Below are positions 7,332 to 13,644 of a stretch of 13,644 nt of DNA, in pieces. Location: assembly GCA_021796055.1 (NCBI GenBank), contig JAJYOS010000064.1, positions 1-13,644 on the forward strand, given 5' to 3'. The notes under the pieces were generated by a model. The model did no database searches and was not told where the DNA came from. It saw only the letters and a program-made list of their open reading frames with translations. Both the position numbers and the translations under genes were made by a program. Position 1 is the stretch's first letter. Each line of letters begins with the position of its first letter. Source of the DNA: Bacteroidota bacterium. Its GTDB lineage: Bacteria; Bacteroidota; Kryptoniia; Kryptoniales; JAKASW01.

Positions 7332-8216
7332 ATGACGTCCACCTTTTTTCACGGAATATTCCTGTTGTTGGTGGCCGCGCTCTTCGTTCCGAAACCTGCA
7401 GCCGCTCAACACGTAACGAAAGCAAAAACTGGTGCTTCCACCGAGACAACAACTTTGAGATACTCGCTGATAACTGGAGCGGAGGTGGACCAGGTCGCGT
7501 TCAGTAACTGGGCTGCGGGAGGACAAAGTGCAATAGCCGCATCATTAACGCTTAATACTTCGCTGATGCTGCTCACCCCGACTTGGGAAATGAAGCACAG
7601 ATTAACAATTGCTTATGGGCGGACAAAAAACGGAAACCAGCCATCCGCGGTTACTGTGAACCAGCTCTTCTTCGAATCTATTTACACCCTAACCCTTGGC
7701 TGGGAAACAAACCCCTTCGTTAGCATGGATATTTCTACCCAAGTGGGACCTGGATATGACTACTCGCAAAATCCCCCGATTCAGATTTCGGACTTCCTGG
7801 ATCCGGCTTATCTAACCCAGTCCATGGGATTGGCTTACGGCGTGAAGAAGATTCTCAATACTCGGATTGGTATAGGATTGAACGAGGTTTACGCTAGGAG
7901 ATTCCTCTCTTACGCGAAGGCGCTCGCGCAATCGGCAGGCACCAAAGCTCTGACAATTCGGACCGGCATCGAGTCGGTAAGTTCGTTACACTTGAGGTGC
8001 GGTAGGCGTCTTGTGCTGAATTCAAATCTGCGACTCTTTAGTGCCTTCGACAGACTGACTGTTTGGGATGTGCGGTTCGATAACACACTTACCGCCTCAG
8101 TGGATAAGTATGTGAACGTCAATCTCAGTGTCCTCACCGTTTATCAAAAGGCTATTTCCCCGAAGACTCAGATAAGAGAAGGCCTCAATCTGGGCATCGT
8201 ATGTAGAATGTTTTGA
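7332..8216 (+). CDS. DUF3078-like predicted outer-membrane protein
   Basis: The 294-residue protein has a signal peptide (hydrophobic core about 8-20, cleavage likely after PAAA at 22-25). The body is rich in alternating polar/hydrophobic segments and ends in an aromatic residue (CRMF), as outer-membrane beta-barrels often do. The motif FSNWAAGGQSA (58-67) is characteristic of the Bacteroidota family of unknown function DUF3078, and many short strands such as WEMKHRLTIAYG follow. Function in this family is not established; an outer-membrane barrel is inference. The start is the first ATG in frame after the terminator, with only a weak GGAA 10 bases before it. An ATG at 7316 is out of frame. 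No clear promoter lies in the 45 bases after the terminator, so expression may depend on read-through or an unseen signal. Confidence 0.75.
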   Translation: MTSTFFHGIFLLLVAALFVPKPAAAQHVTKAKTGASTETTTLRYSLITGAEVDQVAFSNWAAGGQSAIAASLTLNTSLMLLTPTWEMKHRLTIAYGRTKNGNQPSAVTVNQLFFESIYTLTLGWETNPFVSMDISTQVGPGYDYSQNPPIQISDFLDPAYLTQSMGLAYGVKKILNTRIGIGLNEVYARRFLSYAKALAQSAGTKALTIRTGIESVSSLHLRCGRRLVLNSNLRLFSAFDRLTVWDVRFDNTLTASVDKYVNVNLSVLTVYQKAISPKTQIREGLNLGIVCRMF

Positions 8217-8250
8217 CGAAATTGCTTTAGAGGCGTGGGTCAAGACAGAA

Positions 8251-8279
8251 TTGATTTTTCGTGTTACCTTGACTAAACT
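8251..8279 (+). promoter_or_regulatory. Candidate sigma-70 promoter for kbl
   Basis: TTGATT (8251-8256) and TAAACT (8274-8279) are 17 bases apart, with 4 of 6 matches to each consensus box. They sit in the 152-base gap before kbl. A second -35-like TTGACT at 8269-8274 has no well-placed -10. Confidence 0.3.
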
Positions 8280-8368
8280 GTGCCAGAGTAAACCGGTATC
8301 CGATCATACGTTTACTGAAGAGCGGCTTTACAAATGCCCCAGTCAACTAAATTTACGGAGATAGTCAG

Positions 8369-9562
8369 ATGTACGGGAAATTCAAGGAACACCTTGCCAC
8401 TGAACTGACATCAATCAGGAATGCGGGATTATACAAACAGGAACGCGTAATCGCGTCGCCACAAGGCGCGGTGATAAAGTTGGACAGCGGCAAAGAGGTC
8501 CTGAACTTCTGCGCGAACAATTATTTGGGGCTGTCGAGCCATCCCAGGGTCATTGAAGCTGCAAAACGTGGGCTTGATGAACGAGGATACGGAATGTCTT
8601 CGGTAAGGTTCATCTGCGGGACCCAGGACATACACAAGGAACTCGAGGAGAAGATCTCGAAATTTCTTCGAACGGAGGACACGATCCTGTACGTTGCCTG
8701 CTTTGACGCGAACGGCGGCGTCTTTGAACCGCTCCTCACCGAAGAAGACGCGATAATCTCCGACGAGCTAAATCACGCCAGCATCATAGACGGTATACGG
8801 GGATCGAAGGCGACTAGGCTCCGATACAAGCACGCAGATGTGGCCGACCTGGAGTCAAAACTTAAAGAGGCCTCGTCCTCGAGGTTCAAACTAATTGCGA
8901 CAGACGGTGTCTTTTCCATGGATGGCGATATCGCGAAGCTCGATTCGATATGCGATCTTGCCGACAAATACGGCGCGCTAGTCATGGTCGATGACTCTCA
9001 CGCGACTGGTTTTGTTGGAAAAACCGGACGCGGGAGCATTGAGTATAGAAACGTCATGGGACGCGTGGACATCATCACTAGTACGCTTGGAAAGGCCGCT
9101 GGCGGCGCTTCTGGTGGATTTGCGAGCGGACGAAAGGAGATTATAGAATTTCTCCGCCAACGGTCTCGCCCATACCTCTTCTCGAACACTCTTCCGCCAG
9201 CCATAGTTAGCGCCGCGATTGAGGTTTTCGACATGCTGGAATCGACAACTGAGCTGCGGGACAAATTGGAGTCGAACACAAAGTATTTCCGGGTGGAAAT
9301 GACTAAACGCGGATTCAAAATCACACCTGGCGAGCATCCGATAGTCCCGATAATGCTCTACGAAGCAAAGTTGGCGACAGATTTTGCGGATAAGCTGCTG
9401 GATGAGGGGGTCTATGTTATAGGCTTTTCTTACCCGGTCGTACCTAAGGGGCAGGCTAGGATTCGAGTCCAACTCTCGGCGGCCCACTCAAGAGAACAGC
9501 TAGATAAAGCTATAAATGCCTTCGAAGCTGTCGGTAAAAAGCTCGGCGTTCTAAAGGTTTAG
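8369..9562 (+). CDS. kbl: Glycine C-acetyltransferase (2-amino-3-ketobutyrate CoA ligase)
   Basis: This PLP-dependent enzyme interconverts 2-amino-3-oxobutanoate plus CoA with glycine plus acetyl-CoA, the second step of threonine breakdown through threonine dehydrogenase. Its 397 residues match E. coli Kbl (398) almost throughout: [10 protein letters not shown] (46-55), [10 protein letters not shown] (78-87), NHASIIDG (135-142), [10 protein letters not shown] (177-186), [11 protein letters not shown] (207-217), the PLP lysine K242 in [24 protein letters not shown], and [12 protein letters not shown] near the end. GGAG at 8357-8360, eight bases before ATG, supports the start. It is a stand-alone gene facing nfo. 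The usual partner tdh is not adjacent, so the operon seen in enterobacteria is not kept here. Related alpha-oxoamine synthases (BioF, HemA, Spt) are less likely given the extent of Kbl identity. Confidence 0.95.
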   Translation: MYGKFKEHLATELTSIRNAGLYKQERVIASPQGAVIKLDSGKEVLNFCANNYLGLSSHPRVIEAAKRGLDERGYGMSSVRFICGTQDIHKELEEKISKFLRTEDTILYVACFDANGGVFEPLLTEEDAIISDELNHASIIDGIRGSKATRLRYKHADVADLESKLKEASSSRFKLIATDGVFSMDGDIAKLDSICDLADKYGALVMVDDSHATGFVGKTGRGSIEYRNVMGRVDIITSTLGKAAGGASGGFASGRKEIIEFLRQRSRPYLFSNTLPPAIVSAAIEVFDMLESTTELRDKLESNTKYFRVEMTKRGFKITPGEHPIVPIMLYEAKLATDFADKLLDEGVYVIGFSYPVVPKGQARIRVQLSAAHSREQLDKAINAFEAVGKKLGVLKV

Positions 9563-9642
9563 GCTTGCCGCAATTCCAACTGCTCTAGCTGCTTGGTCGC
9601 GCTCGGGCTGTCAACTTCTAGCGTGAAAGAAAGTGTGGGTTG

Positions 9643-10560
9643 TTAATTCCGCTCCAGGTTCAGACTGGATGGATTTCTCTTTCCTTTAAGCAATGAGCGC
9701 AGCAAAGTCAGGTTCTCTAAGTCCATCTGGTACCCGTCTTCTCCCTTGGGGGTCTCAAGGATCTTCGGAACAGACTCGAGCCGTTCGTCGTTAATGAAGA
9801 AGCCAAACGCCTCCTTCCCGATCTCTCCCTGGCCGATGTGTTCATGCCTGTCCACGTGCGAGCCGAGCGGCTTCTTGGCGTCGTTGAAGTGGATGGCGTG
9901 GAGCATGTCGAATCCGATCAACTTCTCGAATTCATCCATGGTTGCGCCGTAACCCTGCGAAGTCCTGATGTCGTACCCAGCCGCAAAGATGTGGCAAGTA
10001 TCAATGCAAACCCCAACCCTGTCCTGGTTCTTCACGCCTGAGATTATCTCGGCAATTTCAGCGAACGAGCTTCCGACATTTGTTCCCTGACCCGCGGTCG
10101 TCTCTACAAGCGCAACCACTTTTGCGTCGGTGGTGGCCTCGTGCGCGTAGTTAAGGCTTTCGGAAACGAGCTTCAGTGCGGACCTTCGGTCCTGAGTCGT
10201 GTGCGCACCGGGATGAAATACGACGAAACTAATCCCGAGCAGCCTGCACCTCTCGATCTCGCTGATGAATGCTCTCCTGGACTTTTCGAGAAGCTCGTGG
10301 GTGGCACCGCAGAGATTTATAAGGTACGAATCGTGGGACACGACTATCCTTACGTTTGATTTATTCTCCGCATCGCGGTAATTTGCGATGTCATCAGAGG
10401 TCAGCAAAGGGTCGTTCCATTGATTCGAATTTTTTGTGAAAATCTGCAGGGCGGTGCATCCTACGCGGTCTGCCCTTTCAAATGCCCTGTAGAGTCCGCC
10501 GGCTACCGACATGTGCGCCCCAATCAAGAGTCCGGACTGATCTTCAATTCTATTCTTCAT
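9643..10560 (-). CDS. nfo: Deoxyribonuclease IV (AP endonuclease IV)
   Basis: This TIM-barrel zinc enzyme cleaves the DNA backbone 5' of abasic sites in base-excision repair. All nine metal ligands of the family are present: H76, H116, E153, D187, H190, H224, D237, H239 and E269. Their contexts are VVSHDSYLIN, FHPGAH, VETTAGQG, CIDTCHIFAAGYD, HFNDAKKPLGSHVDRHEHIG and ETPKG. At 305 residues it is slightly longer than E. coli Nfo (285), with about ten extra N-terminal residues before the usual IGAHMSVAGG start and a basic C-terminal tail. No clear ribosome site precedes the ATG at 10560, so the start is less certain than the identity. It is divergent from anmK across about 29 bases, so its promoter must lie within the first codons of anmK. 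It converges on kbl with an 80-base gap that shows no obvious terminator. Confidence 0.95.
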   Translation of the reverse strand: MKNRIEDQSGLLIGAHMSVAGGLYRAFERADRVGCTALQIFTKNSNQWNDPLLTSDDIANYRDAENKSNVRIVVSHDSYLINLCGATHELLEKSRRAFISEIERCRLLGISFVVFHPGAHTTQDRRSALKLVSESLNYAHEATTDAKVVALVETTAGQGTNVGSSFAEIAEIISGVKNQDRVGVCIDTCHIFAAGYDIRTSQGYGATMDEFEKLIGFDMLHAIHFNDAKKPLGSHVDRHEHIGQGEIGKEAFGFFINDERLESVPKILETPKGEDGYQMDLENLTLLRSLLKGKRNPSSLNLERN

Positions 10561-10589
10561 TCAAAAAGATAGCTGAAAGCAATCCGAGA

Positions 10590-11771
10590 ATGAAACAGCT
10601 TATTGAACTGTTTGAAAAAAAAACGCGCATGGTAATAGGGTTAATGAGCGGGACGAGCATCGATGGAATCGATGGCGCGATTGTGGAAATTAGCGGAAGC
10701 GGGACGGGCGCTACTGTAAGACAAATCGACTTCATTACGGTTCCTTTCCCGGACGGTTTCAAAGAACTTGTCCTTCGAAATTCACAAACCGGTACGAGCG
10801 ACGTCGCGGATATTTCGCGTATCAATTTTCTCCTTGCACAATTTTATGCGGACGCGGTTCATCAGCTCTGCGAGCACGCAGGCGTTGATATTCGTAAAGT
10901 TGATCTTATTGGATCCCATGGCCAGACCATTCATCATCTCCCCCGGGCCGAACGCATGTTCGGAAGGAATGTCAGCGCAACATTTCAGATTGGCGATCCA
11001 TCTGTACTCGCGAAGCTCACCGGAGTTGTCACGGTGGGAGATTTCAGAGTTGGCGATGTCGCGTTGGGCGGCCAGGGCGCGCCGCTCGTCCCCTATTTCG
11101 ATTACATCCTCTTCAAGTCTGATAAGAAATCGAGAGCGCTTCTTAACCTTGGAGGGATAGGAAACATTTCGTATCTCCCCAGGGGCTGCCAATCAGGCGA
11201 CGTTGTGGCTTTTGATACAGGACCTGGAAACATGGTGATCGATCAGATGATGAAACGGATTTACGGGAAAGACTTTGATGAGGGGGGAACGGTTGCTTCC
11301 GCTGGGAAGGTGCTGGGAGACATGATCGATTGGCTGATGACGGATGAATTCGTCAGGATGTCACCGCCCAAATCAACGGGCCGTGAACGTTACGGGGAGA
11401 CTTATGTCACTTCCCTACTTGAGAATTATGCCGACCGACAGAACGAGGATATCATAGCGACGGTTTCGGAGTTCACCGCACTATCGGTCTACGCCAATTA
11501 TCTCTTGTTTCTTAAGACAAAGGGAGAAGTTGAAGAAATTTTTGTCAGCGGTGGAGGGGCGCACAACAATTTCATTTTGAATTCGCTAAGGCATCACTTT
11601 GTCGGGGCACGGGTCGATTCGGCCGAGAACATCGGAATTTCATCCGATGCTAAGGAAGCTGTTTGTTTCGCGGTTCTTGCCAATGAGTTGATCAACGGAA
11701 ACCCTACAAACCTTCCCTCTGTTACTGGCGCTTCCGGGGAAACACTCCTTGGAAAGATTTGCCTGCCCTGA
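10590..11771 (+). CDS. anmK: Anhydro-N-acetylmuramic acid kinase
   Basis: AnmK phosphorylates and opens 1,6-anhydro-MurNAc, released by lytic transglycosylases, to MurNAc-6-phosphate for cell-wall recycling. The 393-residue product carries family motifs in order: VIGLMSGTSIDGID (15-28, phosphate binding), GSHGQTIHH (108-116), DVALGGQGAPLVPYFD (156-171, with D156 at the catalytic aspartate position), LLNLGGIGN (184-192), FDTGPGN (208-214), and FVSGGGAHN towards the C-terminus. The frame is open back to 10482, but those residues overlap nfo and do not look like AnmK. ATG 10590 gives a normal N-terminus (MKQLIELFEKKTRMVIG), and ATG 10629 (at MVIG) is the alternative. No strong ribosome site precedes either. 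No murQ or other recycling gene is in the window. Confidence 0.93.
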   Translation: MKQLIELFEKKTRMVIGLMSGTSIDGIDGAIVEISGSGTGATVRQIDFITVPFPDGFKELVLRNSQTGTSDVADISRINFLLAQFYADAVHQLCEHAGVDIRKVDLIGSHGQTIHHLPRAERMFGRNVSATFQIGDPSVLAKLTGVVTVGDFRVGDVALGGQGAPLVPYFDYILFKSDKKSRALLNLGGIGNISYLPRGCQSGDVVAFDTGPGNMVIDQMMKRIYGKDFDEGGTVASAGKVLGDMIDWLMTDEFVRMSPPKSTGRERYGETYVTSLLENYADRQNEDIIATVSEFTALSVYANYLLFLKTKGEVEEIFVSGGGAHNNFILNSLRHHFVGARVDSAENIGISSDAKEAVCFAVLANELINGNPTNLPSVTGASGETLLGKICLP

Positions 11772-11792
11772 AAGCGAAGCTAGCACTCATAC

Positions 11793-11847
11793 ACCGCGAA
11801 GCACACGACACTCACGTACTTCTGAATGCCTTGATGTGCTCCGCGGT
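11793..11847. repeat. Imperfect 13-bp inverted repeat between convergent anmK and the YceI gene
   Basis: ACCGCGAAGCACA (11793-11805) pairs with TGTGCTCCGCGGT (11835-11847) with a single mismatch, around a 29-base loop. It lies in the 122-base gap where two genes converge. Neither side has a clear T-tract, so it is not a textbook terminator, but it could slow or stop transcription from both directions. Confidence 0.45.
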
Positions 11848-11893
11848 CACGATTCTACTGGCTAAATAATAGAACGCCCGTTGAATCGCCTTG

Positions 11894-12436
11894 TCAGGCC
11901 GCTATTGCGTTGGCGACTCGGTTGAGCTCAGCCTCGATTTCAATCTTGACCTCATCGCTGACGACGACACCGCCAGTTTCGGTAAGTCCGTTCCATTGAA
12001 GGCCGTAGTCAAAGCGGTTTACTTTTCCTCTTATTTCGAAACCTGCTACTTCTGTGCCGCCGAATCCCTTCACCGTGCCGTTATAGGTGGCAGTGAGCTT
12101 AATTGGTTTGGTTGTCTCGCGGATTGTAAGGTTGCCTCCGATTTCAAATTCTCCATCGCCCTTGCTTGAGATGGCATTAGATACGAAGCTGATCTTAGGA
12201 TGGTTGGCGGCGTCGAAGAAATCTGCAGACTTCAAATGACCATCCCTCTGGTCGTTCTTCGTGCTGATACTGTTTACGTCTGCCTCGAAGCTTATCTTCG
12301 CGTCACTGAAGTCATCCTTCTCAGCTTCAACTGTTGCGTCGAAATTGTGAAATTGTCCCGTGACCGTTGAAACGACAAGGTGTCTTACCTTGAATTTAAT
12401 TTCCGAATGAACCGGATCGATCTTCCATGTTGCCAT
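11894..12436 (-). CDS. YceI family protein (cytoplasmic form)
   Basis: The 180-residue product is a single YceI lipocalin-like barrel. Family features run the full length: WKIDPVHSEIKFKVRHLV (4-21), TGQFHNFDA (26-34), the RDGHLKSADFFDAANHP stretch (64-80), LTIRETTKPI (103-112), NRFDYGLQW (140-148) and VSDEVKIEIEAE (159-170). The family binds polyisoprenoid chains, and members are linked to isoprenoid quinones and stress. E. coli YceI is periplasmic, but this protein starts directly with the barrel and has no signal peptide, so it should be cytoplasmic. AAAGG lies about ten bases before the ATG. It is the last gene of a minus-strand run, 20 bases after the flavin reductase gene, and is probably co-transcribed with it and the MarR regulator. 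Its exact ligand is unknown. Confidence 0.9.
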   Translation of the reverse strand: MATWKIDPVHSEIKFKVRHLVVSTVTGQFHNFDATVEAEKDDFSDAKISFEADVNSISTKNDQRDGHLKSADFFDAANHPKISFVSNAISSKGDGEFEIGGNLTIRETTKPIKLTATYNGTVKGFGGTEVAGFEIRGKVNRFDYGLQWNGLTETGGVVVSDEVKIEIEAELNRVANAIAA

Positions 12437-12456
12437 TTTATTGCGCCTTTCAGATT

Positions 12457-13041
12457 TTAGTTTTGTTCAGTTGTAATATCTTTTATGATCTGGGCATGCG
12501 TTGCAAGTCTTGCGAGTTCCTTGAGCTGCTGCCTGATAATTGATATGGTAGGCTCATCCATAAGATTGCCGTCTCCATCAAACTTATTTTGTGCCTGGCC
12601 GACCAGCACCTCCGGCTTATTGACCGGAACCATGTTCAGGAATTGAAATATCGGCCTGAATGCAATCTGCATGCGGACGGTTCCCCACATCCCTTGTGTC
12701 GCTCCCATTAATGCCACCGGTTTGCCGACGAGCGGCGAGTCTTTTCCGCGGGACGCCCAATCAATGGCGTTCTTAAGTGTGCCAGGTACCGAGTAATTGT
12801 ACTCGGGCGAAGCGATGACGAACCCATCCGCGATTGAGAGTTTCTCTCTGAAACTTATTACGGCTTCCGGCAGAGTCCCTGATTGCAGATCGTCATTGTA
12901 TAGCGGGAGGTTTCCGATCTCGACAATCTCCATGGTACCACCTTCAGGGAGTAGCTTGTTTGCAGCCTTCAGCAACATTGTGTTGTACGATCCCTTGCGG
13001 AGGCTCCCCGAAATCCCGACAAAATGCAAAGTCCTTTTCAT
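12457..13041 (-). CDS. NADPH-dependent FMN reductase / quinone reductase family protein
   Basis: The 194-residue flavodoxin-fold protein belongs to the group of YieF/ChrR, AzoR-like and ArsH-like FMN enzymes, which reduce quinones, azo compounds or metals such as chromate with NAD(P)H. The FMN phosphate loop is GISGSLRKGSYN (9-20), and the second flavin-binding segment is SPEYNYSVPGTLKNAIDW (78-95). MGATQGMWGTVR (112-123) is also typical of the subfamily. It starts two bases after the stop of the MarR gene, which implies translational coupling, and YceI follows after 20 bases. With a MarR regulator and a possible isoprenoid-binding partner, a role in handling quinone or electrophile stress is plausible. 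Family substrates vary widely, so the true substrate is not decided by sequence. Confidence 0.88.
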   Translation of the reverse strand: MKRTLHFVGISGSLRKGSYNTMLLKAANKLLPEGGTMEIVEIGNLPLYNDDLQSGTLPEAVISFREKLSIADGFVIASPEYNYSVPGTLKNAIDWASRGKDSPLVGKPVALMGATQGMWGTVRMQIAFRPIFQFLNMVPVNKPEVLVGQAQNKFDGDGNLMDEPTISIIRQQLKELARLATHAQIIKDITTEQN

Positions 13042-13043
13042 AT

Positions 13044-13541
13044 CTATCTGCCGCCTTCTTTGTTTAAACTTTCAGAATTCTTAAGCTTTTCCTTCATTGA
13101 CAGTCCAAGCTTCTTCAGAAGGGCGCTCAGCTGCTGTATCTCTTCCTCGGATAGGGCTGAATAAACAAGGTCCGTCACAAAGTTCGCGTGCTTGACGAAT
13201 ATTGAGTCAAAGAGATCCTTCCCCTTCGGAGTGAGCTGGACGATGTAGGCGCGCCTGTCGTCATAAGCGCGCACCCTGTCGACGAGTCCGTCCCTTACTA
13301 GATTATCTACGACAACAGTCATGTTACCTCCCGAGGAGAGGTTCTTAGTACAAAGTTCGCCCACCTTCATGGGGCCGAGATGACCGAGGGCCTCGATTAC
13401 GCCGAACTGTGCCTCGGTGAGGCCGTATGTCGCGATATCTCTAATCGTCAGAGTGGACATCGTGTTGGCGGCTCTCGCGAGTTTAACCCACATTCCGAGC
13501 GCGAGATCGGCCTTCTTCCCGTATTTCTTTGTCGTCTTCAT
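13044..13541 (-). CDS. MarR family transcriptional regulator
   Basis: The 165-residue protein has the MarR winged helix-turn-helix: helices around LTEAQFGVIEALGHLG (41-56), the recognition region KVGELCTKNLSSGGNMTVVV (59-78), and the wing DDRRAYIVQLTPKG (94-107). Flanking helices (about 11-35 and 112-152) would form the dimer interface. MarR proteins usually repress their own operon until a phenol, quinone or oxidant is bound. There is one cysteine, C64, in the DNA-binding domain; a redox role is only speculation. AAGAG eight bases before ATG 13541 supports the start. It is the first gene of a three-gene minus-strand operon with the flavin reductase and YceI, under the promoter at 13576-13604. 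Confidence 0.92.
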   Translation of the reverse strand: MKTTKKYGKKADLALGMWVKLARAANTMSTLTIRDIATYGLTEAQFGVIEALGHLGPMKVGELCTKNLSSGGNMTVVVDNLVRDGLVDRVRAYDDRRAYIVQLTPKGKDLFDSIFVKHANFVTDLVYSALSEEEIQQLSALLKKLGLSMKEKLKNSESLNKEGGR

Positions 13542-13566
13542 TTCGCTTACTCTTAATTAATGCCTT

Positions 13567-13589
13567 ACGAATTAAAATATAACGAATTA
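13567..13589. promoter_or_regulatory. Direct repeat flanking the -10 box, candidate operator of the MarR operon
   Basis: ACGAATTA occurs at 13567-13574 and again at 13582-13589, 15 bases apart, with the -10 box (13576-13581) exactly between the copies. A protein bound here would block RNA polymerase, which fits autorepression by the MarR protein. MarR sites are usually palindromes, so a direct repeat is atypical. A separate palindrome TTAATTAA lies at 13553-13560. Confidence 0.45.
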
Positions 13590-13604
13590 GTAGTAGTATG
13601 TCAA
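13576..13604 (-). promoter_or_regulatory. Near-consensus sigma-70 promoter of the marR operon
   Basis: Read on the minus strand, TTGACA (13604-13599) is a perfect -35 box, followed by exactly 17 bases and TATATT (13581-13576), 5 of 6 for the -10. The start would be near 13569, about 28 bases before the MarR start codon. This is the strongest sigma-70-type promoter in the window. Confidence 0.8.
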
Positions 13605-13644
13605 GGGCAATTTTGTTCTTGTATCGACTACTTCATGCTGTATT

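Noticed and set aside
9563..9642. Search for a terminator between convergent kbl and nfo
   Set aside because: No stable stem with a T-tract was seen on either strand.
10482..10589. Upstream ATG extending AnmK by 36 residues
   Set aside because: The extension overlaps nfo coding sequence and does not resemble AnmK N-termini.
1..13644. CRISPR array, insertion sequence, prophage or defence genes
   Set aside because: No regularly spaced repeats, transposase, integrase, or defence-family motifs were found.

Overview
The window looks like a chromosomal segment from a bacterium of the Bacteroidota / Ignavibacteria-Chlorobi (FCB) side of the tree. This rests mainly on a DUF3078-type outer-membrane protein, which is typical of that group, together with ordinary housekeeping genes, clear Shine-Dalgarno sites on several genes and strong hairpin terminators. 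I see no phage, insertion sequence, CRISPR array, tRNA or rRNA. The taxonomic placement is an inference from protein families only.

Layout. Bases 1-63 are the last codons of an upstream gene whose C-terminus closely resembles that of the next gene, so the left edge is probably a tandem pair of RND efflux pumps. The complete pump spans 341-3469 and ends in a strong intrinsic terminator. After a 313-base spacer with a structured leader comes a large membrane-bound regulator (3783-6440): a CHASE2 extracytoplasmic sensor, transmembrane helices, a coiled coil and a sigma-54-activating AAA+ domain. A 356-base spacer follows, holding an inverted repeat and a well-spaced -24/-12 (sigma-54) promoter. 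That promoter points into a small secreted fibronectin-III protein (6797-7192), which ends in another strong terminator. Next are a DUF3078 outer-membrane protein (7332-8216) and kbl (8369-9562).

The right half holds nfo (endonuclease IV, minus strand), which is divergent from anmK (plus strand) with only about 29 bases between the start codons. At the right end a minus-strand operon runs MarR regulator, FMN-dependent quinone/NADPH reductase, YceI-like protein. It is driven by a near-consensus sigma-70 promoter whose -10 box lies between two copies of an 8-base direct repeat, a likely regulatory site.

The most interesting unit is 3783-7286. A one-polypeptide transmembrane sensor/enhancer-binding protein is followed by a candidate enhancer (10-bp inverted repeat at about -127), a sigma-54 promoter, and a single small exported FN3-domain protein sealed by a terminator. 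This reads as a self-contained signal-to-surface-protein circuit. The regulator's sigma-54 contact loop is an unusual GAYTSA and its C-terminal DNA-binding region is not Fis-like.
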